From assembly GCA_964523675.1 (NCBI GenBank), contig CAZFZT010000018.1:1-43642 (forward strand): DNA of 43,642 nucleotides, given 5' to 3'. Under the pieces are notes generated by a model. The model did not search any database and had not been told where the DNA came from. It was given only the letters and a program-made list of their open reading frames with translations. Source of the DNA: CAZFZT01 sp964523675. GTDB lineage: Bacteria > Planctomycetota > Phycisphaerae > Phycisphaerales > SM1A02. Of the stretch, positions 26,613 through 34,684 are shown piece by piece (within the stretch, counting starts at the first letter, position 1; each line of letters starts with the position of its first letter). The position numbers were made by a program, and so were the translations under genes.

Positions 26613-26930
26613 GATGAAGTCGTCCTAAGTTGGGTGGCCGCGAGAGGTCTCTGGCAGCATGCTTCGATGAGAAGCGAGCGGGGCGACGTGAATGCAGAAG
26701 TCAATCGCATCGACAGGAGCCACTTCGAGGGCGATGATGATACAGGCATGTCCTGAATCTGCAACAACCGCTCACCAGCCGTGAATGTTGTGGCAGCCGG
26801 GGCAAGAACTCAATCGGCCGAGTCAGTCCTTCGCCTCGAAAACTCCCCATCCTGGTGGCTGACAGCCATTTCCACGGCACCTCTGGGTTGATCGTGCCCC
26901 GTCCCCTTCACTCGGTTACGATTCTGATGG
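26613..26930. other. Intergenic region, divergent
   Basis: This 318-base gap between the symporter and the next gene (opposite strands) contains no convincing gene. A minus-strand fragment reading LSSCPGCHNIHGW has a CxxCH look but is bounded by stops 16 codons apart. A small dyad TGGCT-GAC-AGCCA is at 26866-26878. Promoters for both sides should lie here, but I cannot name them. Confidence 0.5.
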
Positions 26931-27989
26931 ATGGATGACTTTCGTCTTCGAACCGACCTCACCCGTGCCATCGTCGATGGCTTCGCACTGCCGCTGGGGA
27001 TCCAGCCGATTGCGGGGCTGCCCGGTGGGGGACTTCGTGCTCCCACGCAGGGCTACACGCTCACCTACACGCCTGGTGAAGAAGACGACCCGGACACGTA
27101 CACTTTTCACATCGTCGTCTCACATGAGCGGCTGGCGGAGCTGATCCACCGGGCTTTCGGGCTTCTCCCGGAGGAAGTCTTCGCCATCGTCGAGATCGGC
27201 TCACGCGATGCCTACCGCCAGATGGACGTGTTCCTCGGGGGAGAATCCGTGACCCGTGAACAGTTCCTGTCCACATGGCGTCAGTACGAGACGATCCTGT
27301 TGGAGGACGCTTCCATCGCCGCCGGAGCCAACAGCGACGAGCCGTTCGTCGAGGTGTTCATCGATCAGTGGAAGAGCGTATCGATTCACGTGCCGCTGGA
27401 TATGCGCGATGAGGTCGAGGCGATCCTGCATTCACTTGGACTGGAGGAGGTAGCGCAGACCTGGCCGCCTGAGACGGATGAGCAGCGTGAAGCGGCCGGC
27501 TCGCATATCTGCCCCGTGCTCGATCTCACCGATCCCTACGCAGCCGACATCGACGAACTGCTCCTCAACCTCCGCCATGAGTGGCGACTGGAACTGAACG
27601 TTGATCCAGATGACAACGTCGATGAAGGTGGCCGGCGTTTAGGCATGACGCTGTGGCAGGCGCTGGTGATCATTGAAAGCGAAGACGAACCGGATGCTGG
27701 GGCCTATATGTCCATCTGGGCCACTGCCGGATCGCTGACGCAGATGATGCAGATCGTCGAGCATGCGGTCCAGTCGCAGCCCGGCTGGCAGTTCTCGGAG
27801 GTGTACACCGTCGATCGCGTGGCGTTCGATGAGCGGCCGGATGAATTGGCAGACCTTCCGCCGCGCCGAACACAGCCGGAGATTCACCTCATCCAGATCG
27901 ACCCCTGGGACGAAGACCCCTCGCCGGGCAATGAAAGCGGGCCCCGGCGTGAATCGCTGAGGCCCGGCGACGATCCGCGGTTGGATTGA
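26931..27989 (+). CDS. Conserved-looking protein of unknown function
   Basis: I do not recognise this acidic 352-residue protein. It has no signal peptide or membrane helix, so it is probably cytoplasmic. It starts MDDFRLRTDLTRAIVDGF. The middle shows alternating strands and helices (EEVFAIVEIGSRDAYRQMDV, EPFVEVFIDQWKSVSIHV), and one segment, EDEPDAGAYMSIWATAGSL, is unusually aspartate and glutamate rich. Several alpha/beta repeats suggest two or three domains of similar size. The C-terminal 40 residues are low complexity and charged. It is followed after 31 bases by a zinc-ribbon membrane protein gene on the same strand, so they may be an operon. Confidence 0.6.
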   Translation: MDDFRLRTDLTRAIVDGFALPLGIQPIAGLPGGGLRAPTQGYTLTYTPGEEDDPDTYTFHIVVSHERLAELIHRAFGLLPEEVFAIVEIGSRDAYRQMDVFLGGESVTREQFLSTWRQYETILLEDASIAAGANSDEPFVEVFIDQWKSVSIHVPLDMRDEVEAILHSLGLEEVAQTWPPETDEQREAAGSHICPVLDLTDPYAADIDELLLNLRHEWRLELNVDPDDNVDEGGRRLGMTLWQALVIIESEDEPDAGAYMSIWATAGSLTQMMQIVEHAVQSQPGWQFSEVYTVDRVAFDERPDELADLPPRRTQPEIHLIQIDPWDEDPSPGNESGPRRESLRPGDDPRLD

Positions 27990-28020
27990 TTCGTTTGAAA
28001 TCGATTATTCTGTGTCAGCG

Positions 28021-28734
28021 ATGGAGATGCGGGAGAGCATCATCGATGAGGATCGCCGCTGCGCGAGGTGCGACTATTCACTTCGCACGTTGCAGGTTGA
28101 CGGCGACTGTCCGGAATGCGGCTATGCGGTGGCGGAGTCGCTCGGTGAGAAGAAGGAGGCGAGAGTCGTCGCGCTCCAGCCGCGCCATGAACGCTGGCGA
28201 CGGCGCATGCGCTGGCTGATGTGGATGTCATTGCCGATTACGGTGGTACCTCATATCGTCGGGCCGTACGTTTATGCTCGGGTTGTGGATCCTTCCGATG
28301 ACATCGTCATGTCGTTTGCTCTCACAAGCGCTGTGGGGCTGACGATGTTCGCTCTCTCCCTGACGGCTTGGTTCGGATTCCGCGCGCGGTGTCAGTACGC
28401 CCAGTTCTTGAAGGTGGCAAGAGGTGGCACGTTAAGCGAACGCACCGAAGCCGATCGACGACGTGACGAACGCATTGCAAAGCGCGAAGGCATTTACACG
28501 CGGAACATCGGCGGTGCGAAGATCCTCTTGGGTCTTCACATCATCTGTCCGGCGCTGTTCATCGCGATTGCATTCGTTGCTGTCCGCAGAGTCCTGCTGT
28601 TCTCACCGGTCGTTCTCTCGACGATACCGTGGCTGATCCTGCTGCTGCTGCTCATCTGGATTAACGCCGGCCGCCGTGAGCACGCTCGCAGTATTCAGCG
28701 GTATCGGGAACTAGCACAACATCGAGCAGCATGA
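28021..28734 (+). CDS. Zinc-ribbon membrane protein of unknown function
   Basis: The 237-residue protein begins with a zinc ribbon, CARCDYSLRTLQVDGDCPECGY (CxxC...CxxC). This type is frequent in planctomycete membrane proteins. After a basic linker come membrane segments around ITVVPHIVGPYVYAR, SFALTSAVGLTMFALSLTAW, ILLGLHIICPALFIAIAFV and LFSPVVLSTIPWLILLLLLI. Start could be GTG 28012, ATG 28021 or ATG 28027; 28021 is used. It lies 31 bases after the previous gene. It may anchor a redox- or metal-sensing domain at the membrane, but no function can be stated. Confidence 0.6.
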   Translation: MEMRESIIDEDRRCARCDYSLRTLQVDGDCPECGYAVAESLGEKKEARVVALQPRHERWRRRMRWLMWMSLPITVVPHIVGPYVYARVVDPSDDIVMSFALTSAVGLTMFALSLTAWFGFRARCQYAQFLKVARGGTLSERTEADRRRDERIAKREGIYTRNIGGAKILLGLHIICPALFIAIAFVAVRRVLLFSPVVLSTIPWLILLLLLIWINAGRREHARSIQRYRELAQHRAA

Positions 28735-28740
28735 CGCCCG

Positions 28741-28817
28741 CTTGACATCGCAACGCTCGCCTCAATCCACTAGCGGCGTGGCGGAAGCCCGCAGTGGAGG
28801 CGAACGTGGGCGTCAAG
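28741..28817. terminator. Imperfect inverted repeat between convergent genes
   Basis: CTTGAC at the left edge matches GTCAAG at the right. Inside, CGCTCGCCTC...CCACT pairs with AGTGG-A-GGCGAACG with bulges. This suits a bidirectional terminator between the zinc-ribbon gene and hpd. Bulges and lack of T runs keep confidence low. Confidence 0.35.
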
Positions 28818-28878
28818 GAGACCCCGAACCGCGGCCTGCCGGCACGCGGCTATTGGGGCGTCTTGTTCATCTCGGCGG

Positions 28879-30090
28879 TTAGAGATTCCCGCGCTTCTCC
28901 TGCTCCAGTTCCAGTGCTTCGAACAGGGCCTTGAAGTTTCCTTTGCCGAACGACTGCGAGCCGCGGCGGCAGATGATTTCGAAGAACAGCGTTGGCCGAT
29001 CCTGCAGCGGCTTCGTAAACAGTTGCAGCAGATACCCCTCATCGTCTGCATCGACGAGGATGCCGAGGTCGCGAACCCGCTGGTGATCTTCCTTCACCGC
29101 CTCGTGGCCGTGCTCCTTGAGCGTCTTGTTGACGCGGTCCCAGACGATTTCGTAGTAGGTGTCGGGCAGTGAAAGGAAATCGACGCCGCGCCGGCGGAGT
29201 TCCGCCACTGAATACAGTTCATCATCGGTGCGCAGCGCGAGGTGCTGCACGCCCGGCGTGTCGCTGTGCCAGTCCAGGTACTCCTGAATCTGGCTCTTCT
29301 TCTTGCCCGCAGCCGGCTCGTTGATCGGCATCTTGATGAGATGGTTGNNNNNNNNNNCATTCGACAGGAGCGCGGAGTCATCAGTACCAATGTCCTTGTC
29401 ATCGACATGCTTGAAGAGTTTGAACTCAAGCACATTCTCGTACCACTCGACCCACTCGTTCATCTTGCCGAGTTCGACATTGCCGACGCAGTGATCGACG
29501 TACTTGAGCCCGCAAGGATGCTTCTTGTTGTAGTCATTGAGCGCGAAGCCGCCGCGATCGCTCATGTTGACGAAGCCCGGCGCGAACGTGCCGCCTTTCT
29601 TGACCTGCGGCAGTGAATACTCGCCAGTGCGCGAAACCAGCGAGTGGACCGTCTCGCCATACGTCCTGATGCCCGCCATGGTGACCGTGCCTTTGTCATC
29701 CTTGTAGGTGACCGGTTCGTAAGCGGACTGGCCGCCGTTCTTGATGGCCCGCTCGTAGGCCTTCTCGGCGTCGAAGACGGTCATTGCGACATCCTTGACG
29801 CCGTCGCCGTACAGGTTCACGTGCCGCTGCGCGGGGTGGTCCTTGTGCAGGCCGGTGGTGAGGAGCAGGCGGATGTTGCCCTGCGTGAGCAGGTACGAGG
29901 CCTGATCGCGATTGCCGGTGGTGAGATCCTCGAACTGCTCGACCTGGAAGCCGAACGTGTGGGCGTAGAAGTACGCGGCCTGCTTGGCGTTGCCGACGAA
30001 GAATCGCACGTGATCGACGTCGATGAGTTGCAGCGGGTCGGTGCCGGGGGTGGAAGCGTCCTGAATCTGCTGGGCTGGGGCGGTGGTCAT
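28879..30090 (-). CDS. hpd: 4-hydroxyphenylpyruvate dioxygenase
   Basis: HPPD converts 4-hydroxyphenylpyruvate to homogentisate with one Fe(II) in tyrosine breakdown. The 403-residue product (including four undetermined residues) has the two vicinal-oxygen-chelate halves. Iron ligands are visible: His-200 in LKYVDHCVGNVE, His-283 in GVQHLALRTDD and Glu-371 in TLFFEIICRRG. MPINEPAAGKKKSQIQEYLD is a strong family mark. Ten Ns (29348-29357) fall just before it; the frame continues, but the length of the gap is nominal. ATG 30090 has AGGAG nine bases upstream. The homogentisate genes are not here. Confidence 0.95.
   Translation of the reverse strand: MTTAPAQQIQDASTPGTDPLQLIDVDHVRFFVGNAKQAAYFYAHTFGFQVEQFEDLTTGNRDQASYLLTQGNIRLLLTTGLHKDHPAQRHVNLYGDGVKDVAMTVFDAEKAYERAIKNGGQSAYEPVTYKDDKGTVTMAGIRTYGETVHSLVSRTGEYSLPQVKKGGTFAPGFVNMSDRGGFALNDYNKKHPCGLKYVDHCVGNVELGKMNEWVEWYENVLEFKLFKHVDDKDIGTDDSALLSNXXXXNHLIKMPINEPAAGKKKSQIQEYLDWHSDTPGVQHLALRTDDELYSVAELRRRGVDFLSLPDTYYEIVWDRVNKTLKEHGHEAVKEDHQRVRDLGILVDADDEGYLLQLFTKPLQDRPTLFFEIICRRGSQSFGKGNFKALFEALELEQEKRGNL
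29348..29357. other. Assembly gap of ten Ns
   Basis: Ten consecutive Ns lie inside hpd, between codons for SALLSN and NHLIKMPINEPA. The round length suggests a scaffold join, so real missing length is unknown, although the family pattern would fit about four codons. Confidence 0.99.
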
Positions 30091-30249
30091 ATGGAAAACT
30101 CCTCTCTGAATGATGCGGAATGAGGCATGATAGAACGTAAATCCGCGTGGGCCAGTTCGCCGGCTTCGGGATCAGTAGCCATCGGGAGAGCAACTCGCCC
30201 GAGATCATTTCGCTTAGAGGGCTTGCGCTTGCCAGAGTACAATCCAGCA

Positions 30250-30714
30250 ATGGCTGCGGGAAGTGCTCAGACGCCTGATCGAGGGACGATGTTCTGCGTC
30301 GGCTGCGACTATGTGCTTGACGGGCTCAAGGTGAATGTGTGTCCCGAGTGTGCGCGGCCATTCGATTCGGGCGACGCTACGACGTTTCGGCCGGGCCCGG
30401 TTTTGCTTGATGACCCCGTGCGACTCGCCAGAATGACGATCGGGGATGCAGTCGCGCTGCGCCTTCGGCTGGAATCGAACAACATCCGCTCCGCACTCCA
30501 CGAGGAACGAACAGGCGTGATCGGATACGCTGAACTCCCGGCCGCCTCCATCTGGGTTGACCGCCAGGATGAACCAGATGCGCGGCAGATCATGAACACC
30601 CAAGCACCGGACGGACCGAGTTCGCCCTGGGTCTGCCCCAACTGTAACGAAACGATTGAGCAGCAGTTCACCATGTGCTGGAACTGCGGCCACGAGCAGG
30701 GAGAAGCGGCATGA
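30250..30714 (+). CDS. DUF2007-type protein flanked by two zinc ribbons
   Basis: The 154-residue protein has three parts. First a zinc ribbon with CVGCDYVLDGLKVNVCPECA. The middle (DPVRLARMTIGDAVALRLRL ... IWVDRQDEPDARQIMNT) fits DUF2007, a putative signal-transducing fold related to PII-like proteins. Last comes a second zinc ribbon, WVCPNCNETIEQQFTMCWNC. No membrane segment or catalytic residues are evident. ATG 30250 is chosen because the region before it to 30127 is compositionally unlike the protein. It stands alone between convergent hpd and the unknown gene at 31287. Confidence 0.7.
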   Translation: MAAGSAQTPDRGTMFCVGCDYVLDGLKVNVCPECARPFDSGDATTFRPGPVLLDDPVRLARMTIGDAVALRLRLESNNIRSALHEERTGVIGYAELPAASIWVDRQDEPDARQIMNTQAPDGPSSPWVCPNCNETIEQQFTMCWNCGHEQGEAA

Positions 30715-30727
30715 GCCCTGACTCGCC

Positions 30728-30749
30728 TCCAACAGCTGATCCTGTTGGA
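30728..30749 (+). terminator. Hairpin after the zinc-ribbon DUF2007 gene
   Basis: TCCAACAG, six-base loop, CTGTTGGA: a perfect 8-bp stem, 13 bases after the stop codon of the plus-strand gene. No T run follows. Confidence 0.5.
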
Positions 30750-30804
30750 CAACGGGAAGCCCGCCGCGATGGAACTTGCTGAGCGCAGCTCACCAGAAAC
30801 GCCA

Positions 30805-31287
30805 CTACGGCTTCCTCTCTTCAACGGTGAACGTGTAGGAATCCCCTTGCTTCGGCGGTCGTGAGGTCGCGAGCTCCGCCTGAAGGCGTTGAACGTCTCG
30901 TACAATTCCAGTTCCACGCTCGTGGCTGCGCAGCATGACAGCGAGATCGCGTTGCGGCGACAGTGCGCGGCCTACCTGTGGGTCATATACCGTCAAGCCG
31001 TCTTCTCTGCAGGCGCGCTCCAGACACTGTGCGATCTCGCGCATGAGTTGCTGAGCTTCCGCGCCTTCGTAATGGTAGGGAATGTCAATGTTCAAATGGC
31101 GGCCGCAGAGGTTACAAACGACGCGATCTCCAGCCAACTGTTCGATCATGGCACGACAGCGATCAAGACCTTGATCTTGAATCGGTTCATGGCTGACGCC
31201 GGCCTCCTCTGCCTCCATTTCCTCCTCGAAGACATCCTCAGGATCGCGACCGGAGGGCGTTCTGTACACGATCAAGTCGTAACTCAT
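30805..31287 (-). CDS. Small acidic protein of unknown function
   Basis: I do not recognise this 160-residue protein. It begins MSYDLIVYRTPSGRDPEDVF, a start seen in various short conserved proteins, then a very acidic stretch (EEEMEAEEAGVSHEP) and VVCNLCGRHLNIDIPYHYEG, with a single CxxC pair. The end (TFTVEERKP) is lysine and glutamate rich. No signal or membrane segment. Start ATG 31287 is preferred because the longer frame upstream is proline and serine rich and has no ribosome site, while GGAG stands before this ATG. Confidence 0.55.
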   Translation of the reverse strand: MSYDLIVYRTPSGRDPEDVFEEEMEAEEAGVSHEPIQDQGLDRCRAMIEQLAGDRVVCNLCGRHLNIDIPYHYEGAEAQQLMREIAQCLERACREDGLTVYDPQVGRALSPQRDLAVMLRSHERGTGIVRDVQRLQAELATSRPPKQGDSYTFTVEERKP

Positions 31288-31445
31288 CGCAGTCTCCGCA
31301 TGCTTTAAATGAAGACAAGCTGGAGGAGATTGTACTCGATCGCAGTACGTAGTGGATCCTGCGGTGTTGGCACGCGGTATGGGGCGTGCGTTCATCGAAT
31401 GGAACGAACCGAATGGGCCAATGCCCTTAAGCCAAGTCGCAGCGT

Positions 31446-32228
31446 TCACCGCACAACCAATGCCGTGAACGCCGCCCATGCTTTGGTCTGCGCGAGCAGC
31501 ATGATTCCCATCGATGACGCGGTCAGCGCGATCATGCCCAGTGCGAACGGCCGATCAATCGAACGCATCATTGTGCTGCGAACGCCCAACAGCGCAATGC
31601 CGATGACCAGTGTGAACAGGAACGGCCCGAAGTATCGCTCCCACTCGGTGCCTGCGTAGAGCTCACTGAGCGGCTGAATTCGCGCCACGGCTGCGGAAAT
31701 CGCGGCGAGTGTTCCAAGCAGCATCATCGAACGGTGAATGTGCGGTTTGCGGCGGTAGATCACGCCCAGCGCGATAAAGGCGCCGAAGAGCACCGCTGAA
31801 AAGAATGGCATCGCCATGAAGGGCATTGGCTCAAGGCCGAAGCGAATGACTTCAGGAGGCGTAATGCTTGCTGAGCGGATCGCAAGCCATATTCCCGAGA
31901 CAAAGACCAGCCCAGCAAGTCCAGCGCCGATTTTGCCGAGCTGCATGTGCAGGCGATGCTTGCGCGCCGCGATGAGCGACGGCTGGGCGAGGAGAAAGCC
32001 AAGCCACACGGTCATCGCGATGCCGTGCGTGATGACGAGCGTGCGAATGGGCGGCGGAATCTCGCGACCCGGGAACGCCTGGCCGTGCAGGTAGAACTTG
32101 TTAAAGCCGATGAACGCAAGCAACATCATCAGCGCAGCGGAGCCGATGTAGAACAAGCGGCTGGGTATGCGTGTGGCGGCGCGGTTCGACGGCGCATGCG
32201 GAAGCGGGGCGTCTTCAATCTGATTCAT
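31446..32228 (-). CDS. Multi-helix membrane protein, uncharacterised family
   Basis: The 260-residue protein has about seven membrane helices, starting with LFYIGSAALMMLLAFIGFNK. A signature HGIAMTVWLGFLLAQPSLIA followed by RLHMQLGKIGAGL resembles an uncharacterised group in Bacteroidota and Planctomycetota in which conserved histidines might bind heme or metal. RRKPHIHRSMMLLGTLAAIS repeats that pattern in the second half. ATG 32228 is taken over a start at 32279, because the upstream stretch is C-rich in RNA and codes Pro-rich sequence. Redox function is a guess. Confidence 0.65.
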   Translation of the reverse strand: MNQIEDAPLPHAPSNRAATRIPSRLFYIGSAALMMLLAFIGFNKFYLHGQAFPGREIPPPIRTLVITHGIAMTVWLGFLLAQPSLIAARKHRLHMQLGKIGAGLAGLVFVSGIWLAIRSASITPPEVIRFGLEPMPFMAMPFFSAVLFGAFIALGVIYRRKPHIHRSMMLLGTLAAISAAVARIQPLSELYAGTEWERYFGPFLFTLVIGIALLGVRSTMMRSIDRPFALGMIALTASSMGIMLLAQTKAWAAFTALVVR

Positions 32229-32245
32229 GGGCGCGCGTAAGAGTA

Positions 32246-32271
32246 GGGGGGAGGCAGGGGGGCGAGGGGGG
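32246..32271 (+). repeat. Three six-guanine runs, G-quadruplex candidate
   Basis: GGGGGG occurs three times within 26 bases with spacers AGGCA and CGA, in the leader of the membrane protein gene (transcribed as C runs). Together the runs could form a G-quadruplex on the plus strand. Confidence 0.6.
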
Positions 32272-32381
32272 CAGTGCACAAACCTGTCGCAGAGACCCGG
32301 CTGTCGATCAGATCAAGATGTTACTTGACACGGGCAACACCACAGACCTGAAAGCCCGCCGCTGTTGTGGCGGCGGCGATC

Positions 32382-33140
32382 TCAGGACTTCTTCCCCGCG
32401 AAGGATTCGCGCATCTCTGCATCGAGGTAGAGGATTCGGCCGCAGGCCGGGCAACGGACGATGGTCTCCATGGAGCTGCGCAGAACAGAGACCTGTTCGT
32501 AGGGCATGTGCATGTGACATGAGCCGCAGGCGTATTCGCGATGGCGCTTGCTGATCTCGTGCACCGGCGCGAGCGCTTCGCCGTCGTAATCATCAGCGAG
32601 TTTGTCAAAAAGGTCGAGCTCCTGTTGAGGGATGCCCACGGCCGCCTGCTGCCGCTCCTCTTCAAGTTCAGTAAGCCGCTGACCGACATCCTGCTTCCGC
32701 TCTTCAAGCTGGGCGGCAGCATGTTCGCGCACCTTTGCTCGCTCGGCTGATTGCGCCTCTACCTGCTCGGTCCGTGTGCCGAGTTCCTCAACCTGCTCCA
32801 TCTCGCTGAGGATGCGATCGTCAAGTTTGCTGCGCTCGGCTTTGATCGCATTAAGTTCGTTAAGCAGCGCGTTGTACTGCTTGGTCGTGGCTGCGTTGTT
32901 CAGTTCGCCGCGGATCTTCTCGATGCGCTCGTCCAAGCCCTTGGCTTCCGCTTCCAAGTTAGCAACGGTGGCCTGATGCTGCTTGCGGCGGGAGCGGACC
33001 TCGGCCAGTTCCTGCGAGAGTTCATCGCTGAGGCGGGTTTGAGCGTTGAGATATCGTTCGGCGGATTCGAGCCGGCTGCGCAGACCTCGCACCTGGCTAT
33101 CGACTTGGTACAGGTTGAGAAGGTTTTCCATGAGCGTCAT
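32382..33140 (-). CDS. Coiled-coil protein with C4 zinc ribbon
   Basis: The 252-residue protein is a long helical coiled coil (about residues 5-180) ending in a C4 zinc ribbon, CGSCHMHMPYEQVSVL ... VRCPACGRILY. This is the architecture of the CT398-like (zf-RING_7) family present in many bacteria; related proteins are thought to be involved in flagellar or transcription-linked roles, without firm evidence. Its coiled coil contains ATTKQYNALLNELNAIKAER, the family's conserved core. ATG 33140. It is divergent to the RND operon; the 191-base interval holds guanine runs and a small dyad. Confidence 0.8.
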   Translation of the reverse strand: MTLMENLLNLYQVDSQVRGLRSRLESAERYLNAQTRLSDELSQELAEVRSRRKQHQATVANLEAEAKGLDERIEKIRGELNNAATTKQYNALLNELNAIKAERSKLDDRILSEMEQVEELGTRTEQVEAQSAERAKVREHAAAQLEERKQDVGQRLTELEEERQQAAVGIPQQELDLFDKLADDYDGEALAPVHEISKRHREYACGSCHMHMPYEQVSVLRSSMETIVRCPACGRILYLDAEMRESFAGKKS

Positions 33141-33176
33141 CGGAACGAATTAGTATAGCCGAAGGTGCATCGGTTA

Positions 33177-33204
33177 GGGAGGGCGGGCATGGGGGGGGGC
33201 AGGG
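33177..33204 (+). repeat. Guanine-run cluster, G-quadruplex candidate
   Basis: GGGAGGGCGGGCAT followed by nine Gs and CAGGG meets the simple G-quadruplex pattern of at least four runs of three. It lies in the divergent interval between the zinc-ribbon protein and the RND adaptor. An AGATCTGCCC-T-GGGCAAGATCT dyad follows at 33231-33252. Confidence 0.55.
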
Positions 33205-33331
33205 TCACGCTGCGGATAGCCGTGGTCTACAGATCTGCCCTGGGCAAGATCTGCTCCTGAGGGGGGAACCGTCATCCGTAACGTCGTGCCTACGCTATAA
33301 ACCTCCAAAGACAGACGATCGAACGCCCACT

Positions 33332-34684
33332 ATGCCCAGACATCGACAGGTCATCATCTCCATTGCGACACGCGTGGTCGTTTCGGCTGTGCTCGTTCTG
33401 GTGGCGATCGGCACCGCGATGTTGTTGGCGCAGACGCGTGAGGTGCCGGAACAGGTGTCTGGTGATGACCGTCTGGCTCGCATCCTGGTGATGGGGGCCC
33501 GGCCAATTTCCATTGCGCGGCAATGGGAGGGGTTCGGGACCGCGCAGGCGAGATTTGCCGCCAACGTGCCTGCTCAAGTCCGTGGGTTGATCGTGAATGT
33601 GCCGCGTGACATCGTAGCTGGAGCGCGCGTGGAGGCAGGCCAACTCATCGCGCAAATCGACACCACTGACTTTGTTGATGAGATTGAGGTGACCGAGCAA
33701 AGGATCGCTGAGGTCGCAAGCCAGATCGCGCAGCTTGATGTGGAGCGGCAGAGATCATTGGAGCAGCTTGAGCTGCTTCAGGAAGAGGTGGCCATCGCAC
33801 GAGCGGATGTGCAGCGCCTGGAAGGAGCACATGAACAGGCGGGCGCCACGCAACGGGAGGTTGATCAGGCGCGGCAGACGCTCTCCGCGGCGATCCGGGC
33901 CGAGGTGGCGGCTCGTGAGCAGGTCGAACGAATCGAGCCGCGCCGCGCGCAGCTGCAAGCAACACTCCGTGGACAGCAGACCGCGCTGCGCATCGCACAA
34001 CGGAACCTTCAGCGCACGACAATTACGAGTCCGTTCGCAGGTTATCTGCAGAGCGTCAATGTGGAGCAGGGCGAGACGATCGGTGTCGATCAACCCGTGG
34101 CGCGTGTTGTTCAGTTGGATCGGATCGAAGTCGCGCTGCGCGTACCCGCAAGCGCCCGGCCAGACCTCTTCGTGGGTGGGCAGGTGCTACTCGAAGGAAC
34201 GGGAACGCGGCAGCGAAAGTGGTCAGCCCACATTGAACGTATTGCGCCGGTAGAGGATGAACAAACACGCACCGTAACCGTTTATGTTGAGGTAGAGCAG
34301 GTGCCGCGCGGACTTGCCGAGAACGACGGCGAACACGGTGAACTGCTGTTTCCCGGACAATTCGTGCGCGGTTTGGTGACATCGCCGATCGCAGAGCAAC
34401 GCTGGGTCGTGCCGCGCCGGGCGGTGCAGTCGGATCGCATTCGAATCGTGGACAACGGCGTCATCGATAGCCGGCCGGTACTCGTGGATTTTCAGATTCA
34501 GCAGGAGTTGCCACAGACCGGACTTGCTGATACGCAGTGGGCTGTCCTTGCGGAGCCACTGCGCCATGGAACGCTGGTGGTTGTGGATGGCGGACGGCCA
34601 CTGAGCGAAGGGATGCAGGTACAGCCGGTGCCGGCGGGTGGGCCCGCGGGAACGCCATCGCAGCGACAGGAGGCGCCGGAGTGA
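33332..34684 (+). CDS. RND efflux periplasmic adaptor subunit
   Basis: This 450-residue membrane-fusion protein bridges the inner-membrane pump and an outer-membrane channel. It has an N-terminal anchor (VVVSAVLVLVAIGTAMLLAQ), a first lipoyl half (GLIVNVPRDIVAGARVEAGQ), a long coiled coil (residues about 110-230, rich in E, Q and R), the second half (ITSPFAGYLQSVNVEQGETI) and a beta-barrel domain. The C-terminus is low complexity (GGPAGTPSQRQEAPE). Its stop codon overlaps the start of the pump gene by four bases. No TolC-type gene is in the window. Confidence 0.9.
   Translation: MPRHRQVIISIATRVVVSAVLVLVAIGTAMLLAQTREVPEQVSGDDRLARILVMGARPISIARQWEGFGTAQARFAANVPAQVRGLIVNVPRDIVAGARVEAGQLIAQIDTTDFVDEIEVTEQRIAEVASQIAQLDVERQRSLEQLELLQEEVAIARADVQRLEGAHEQAGATQREVDQARQTLSAAIRAEVAAREQVERIEPRRAQLQATLRGQQTALRIAQRNLQRTTITSPFAGYLQSVNVEQGETIGVDQPVARVVQLDRIEVALRVPASARPDLFVGGQVLLEGTGTRQRKWSAHIERIAPVEDEQTRTVTVYVEVEQVPRGLAENDGEHGELLFPGQFVRGLVTSPIAEQRWVVPRRAVQSDRIRIVDNGVIDSRPVLVDFQIQQELPQTGLADTQWAVLAEPLRHGTLVVVDGGRPLSEGMQVQPVPAGGPAGTPSQRQEAPE

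Noticed and set aside
26780..26830. CPGCH cytochrome-c-like motif on the minus strand
   Set aside because: Only about 16 codons between stops, no surrounding gene; most likely chance.
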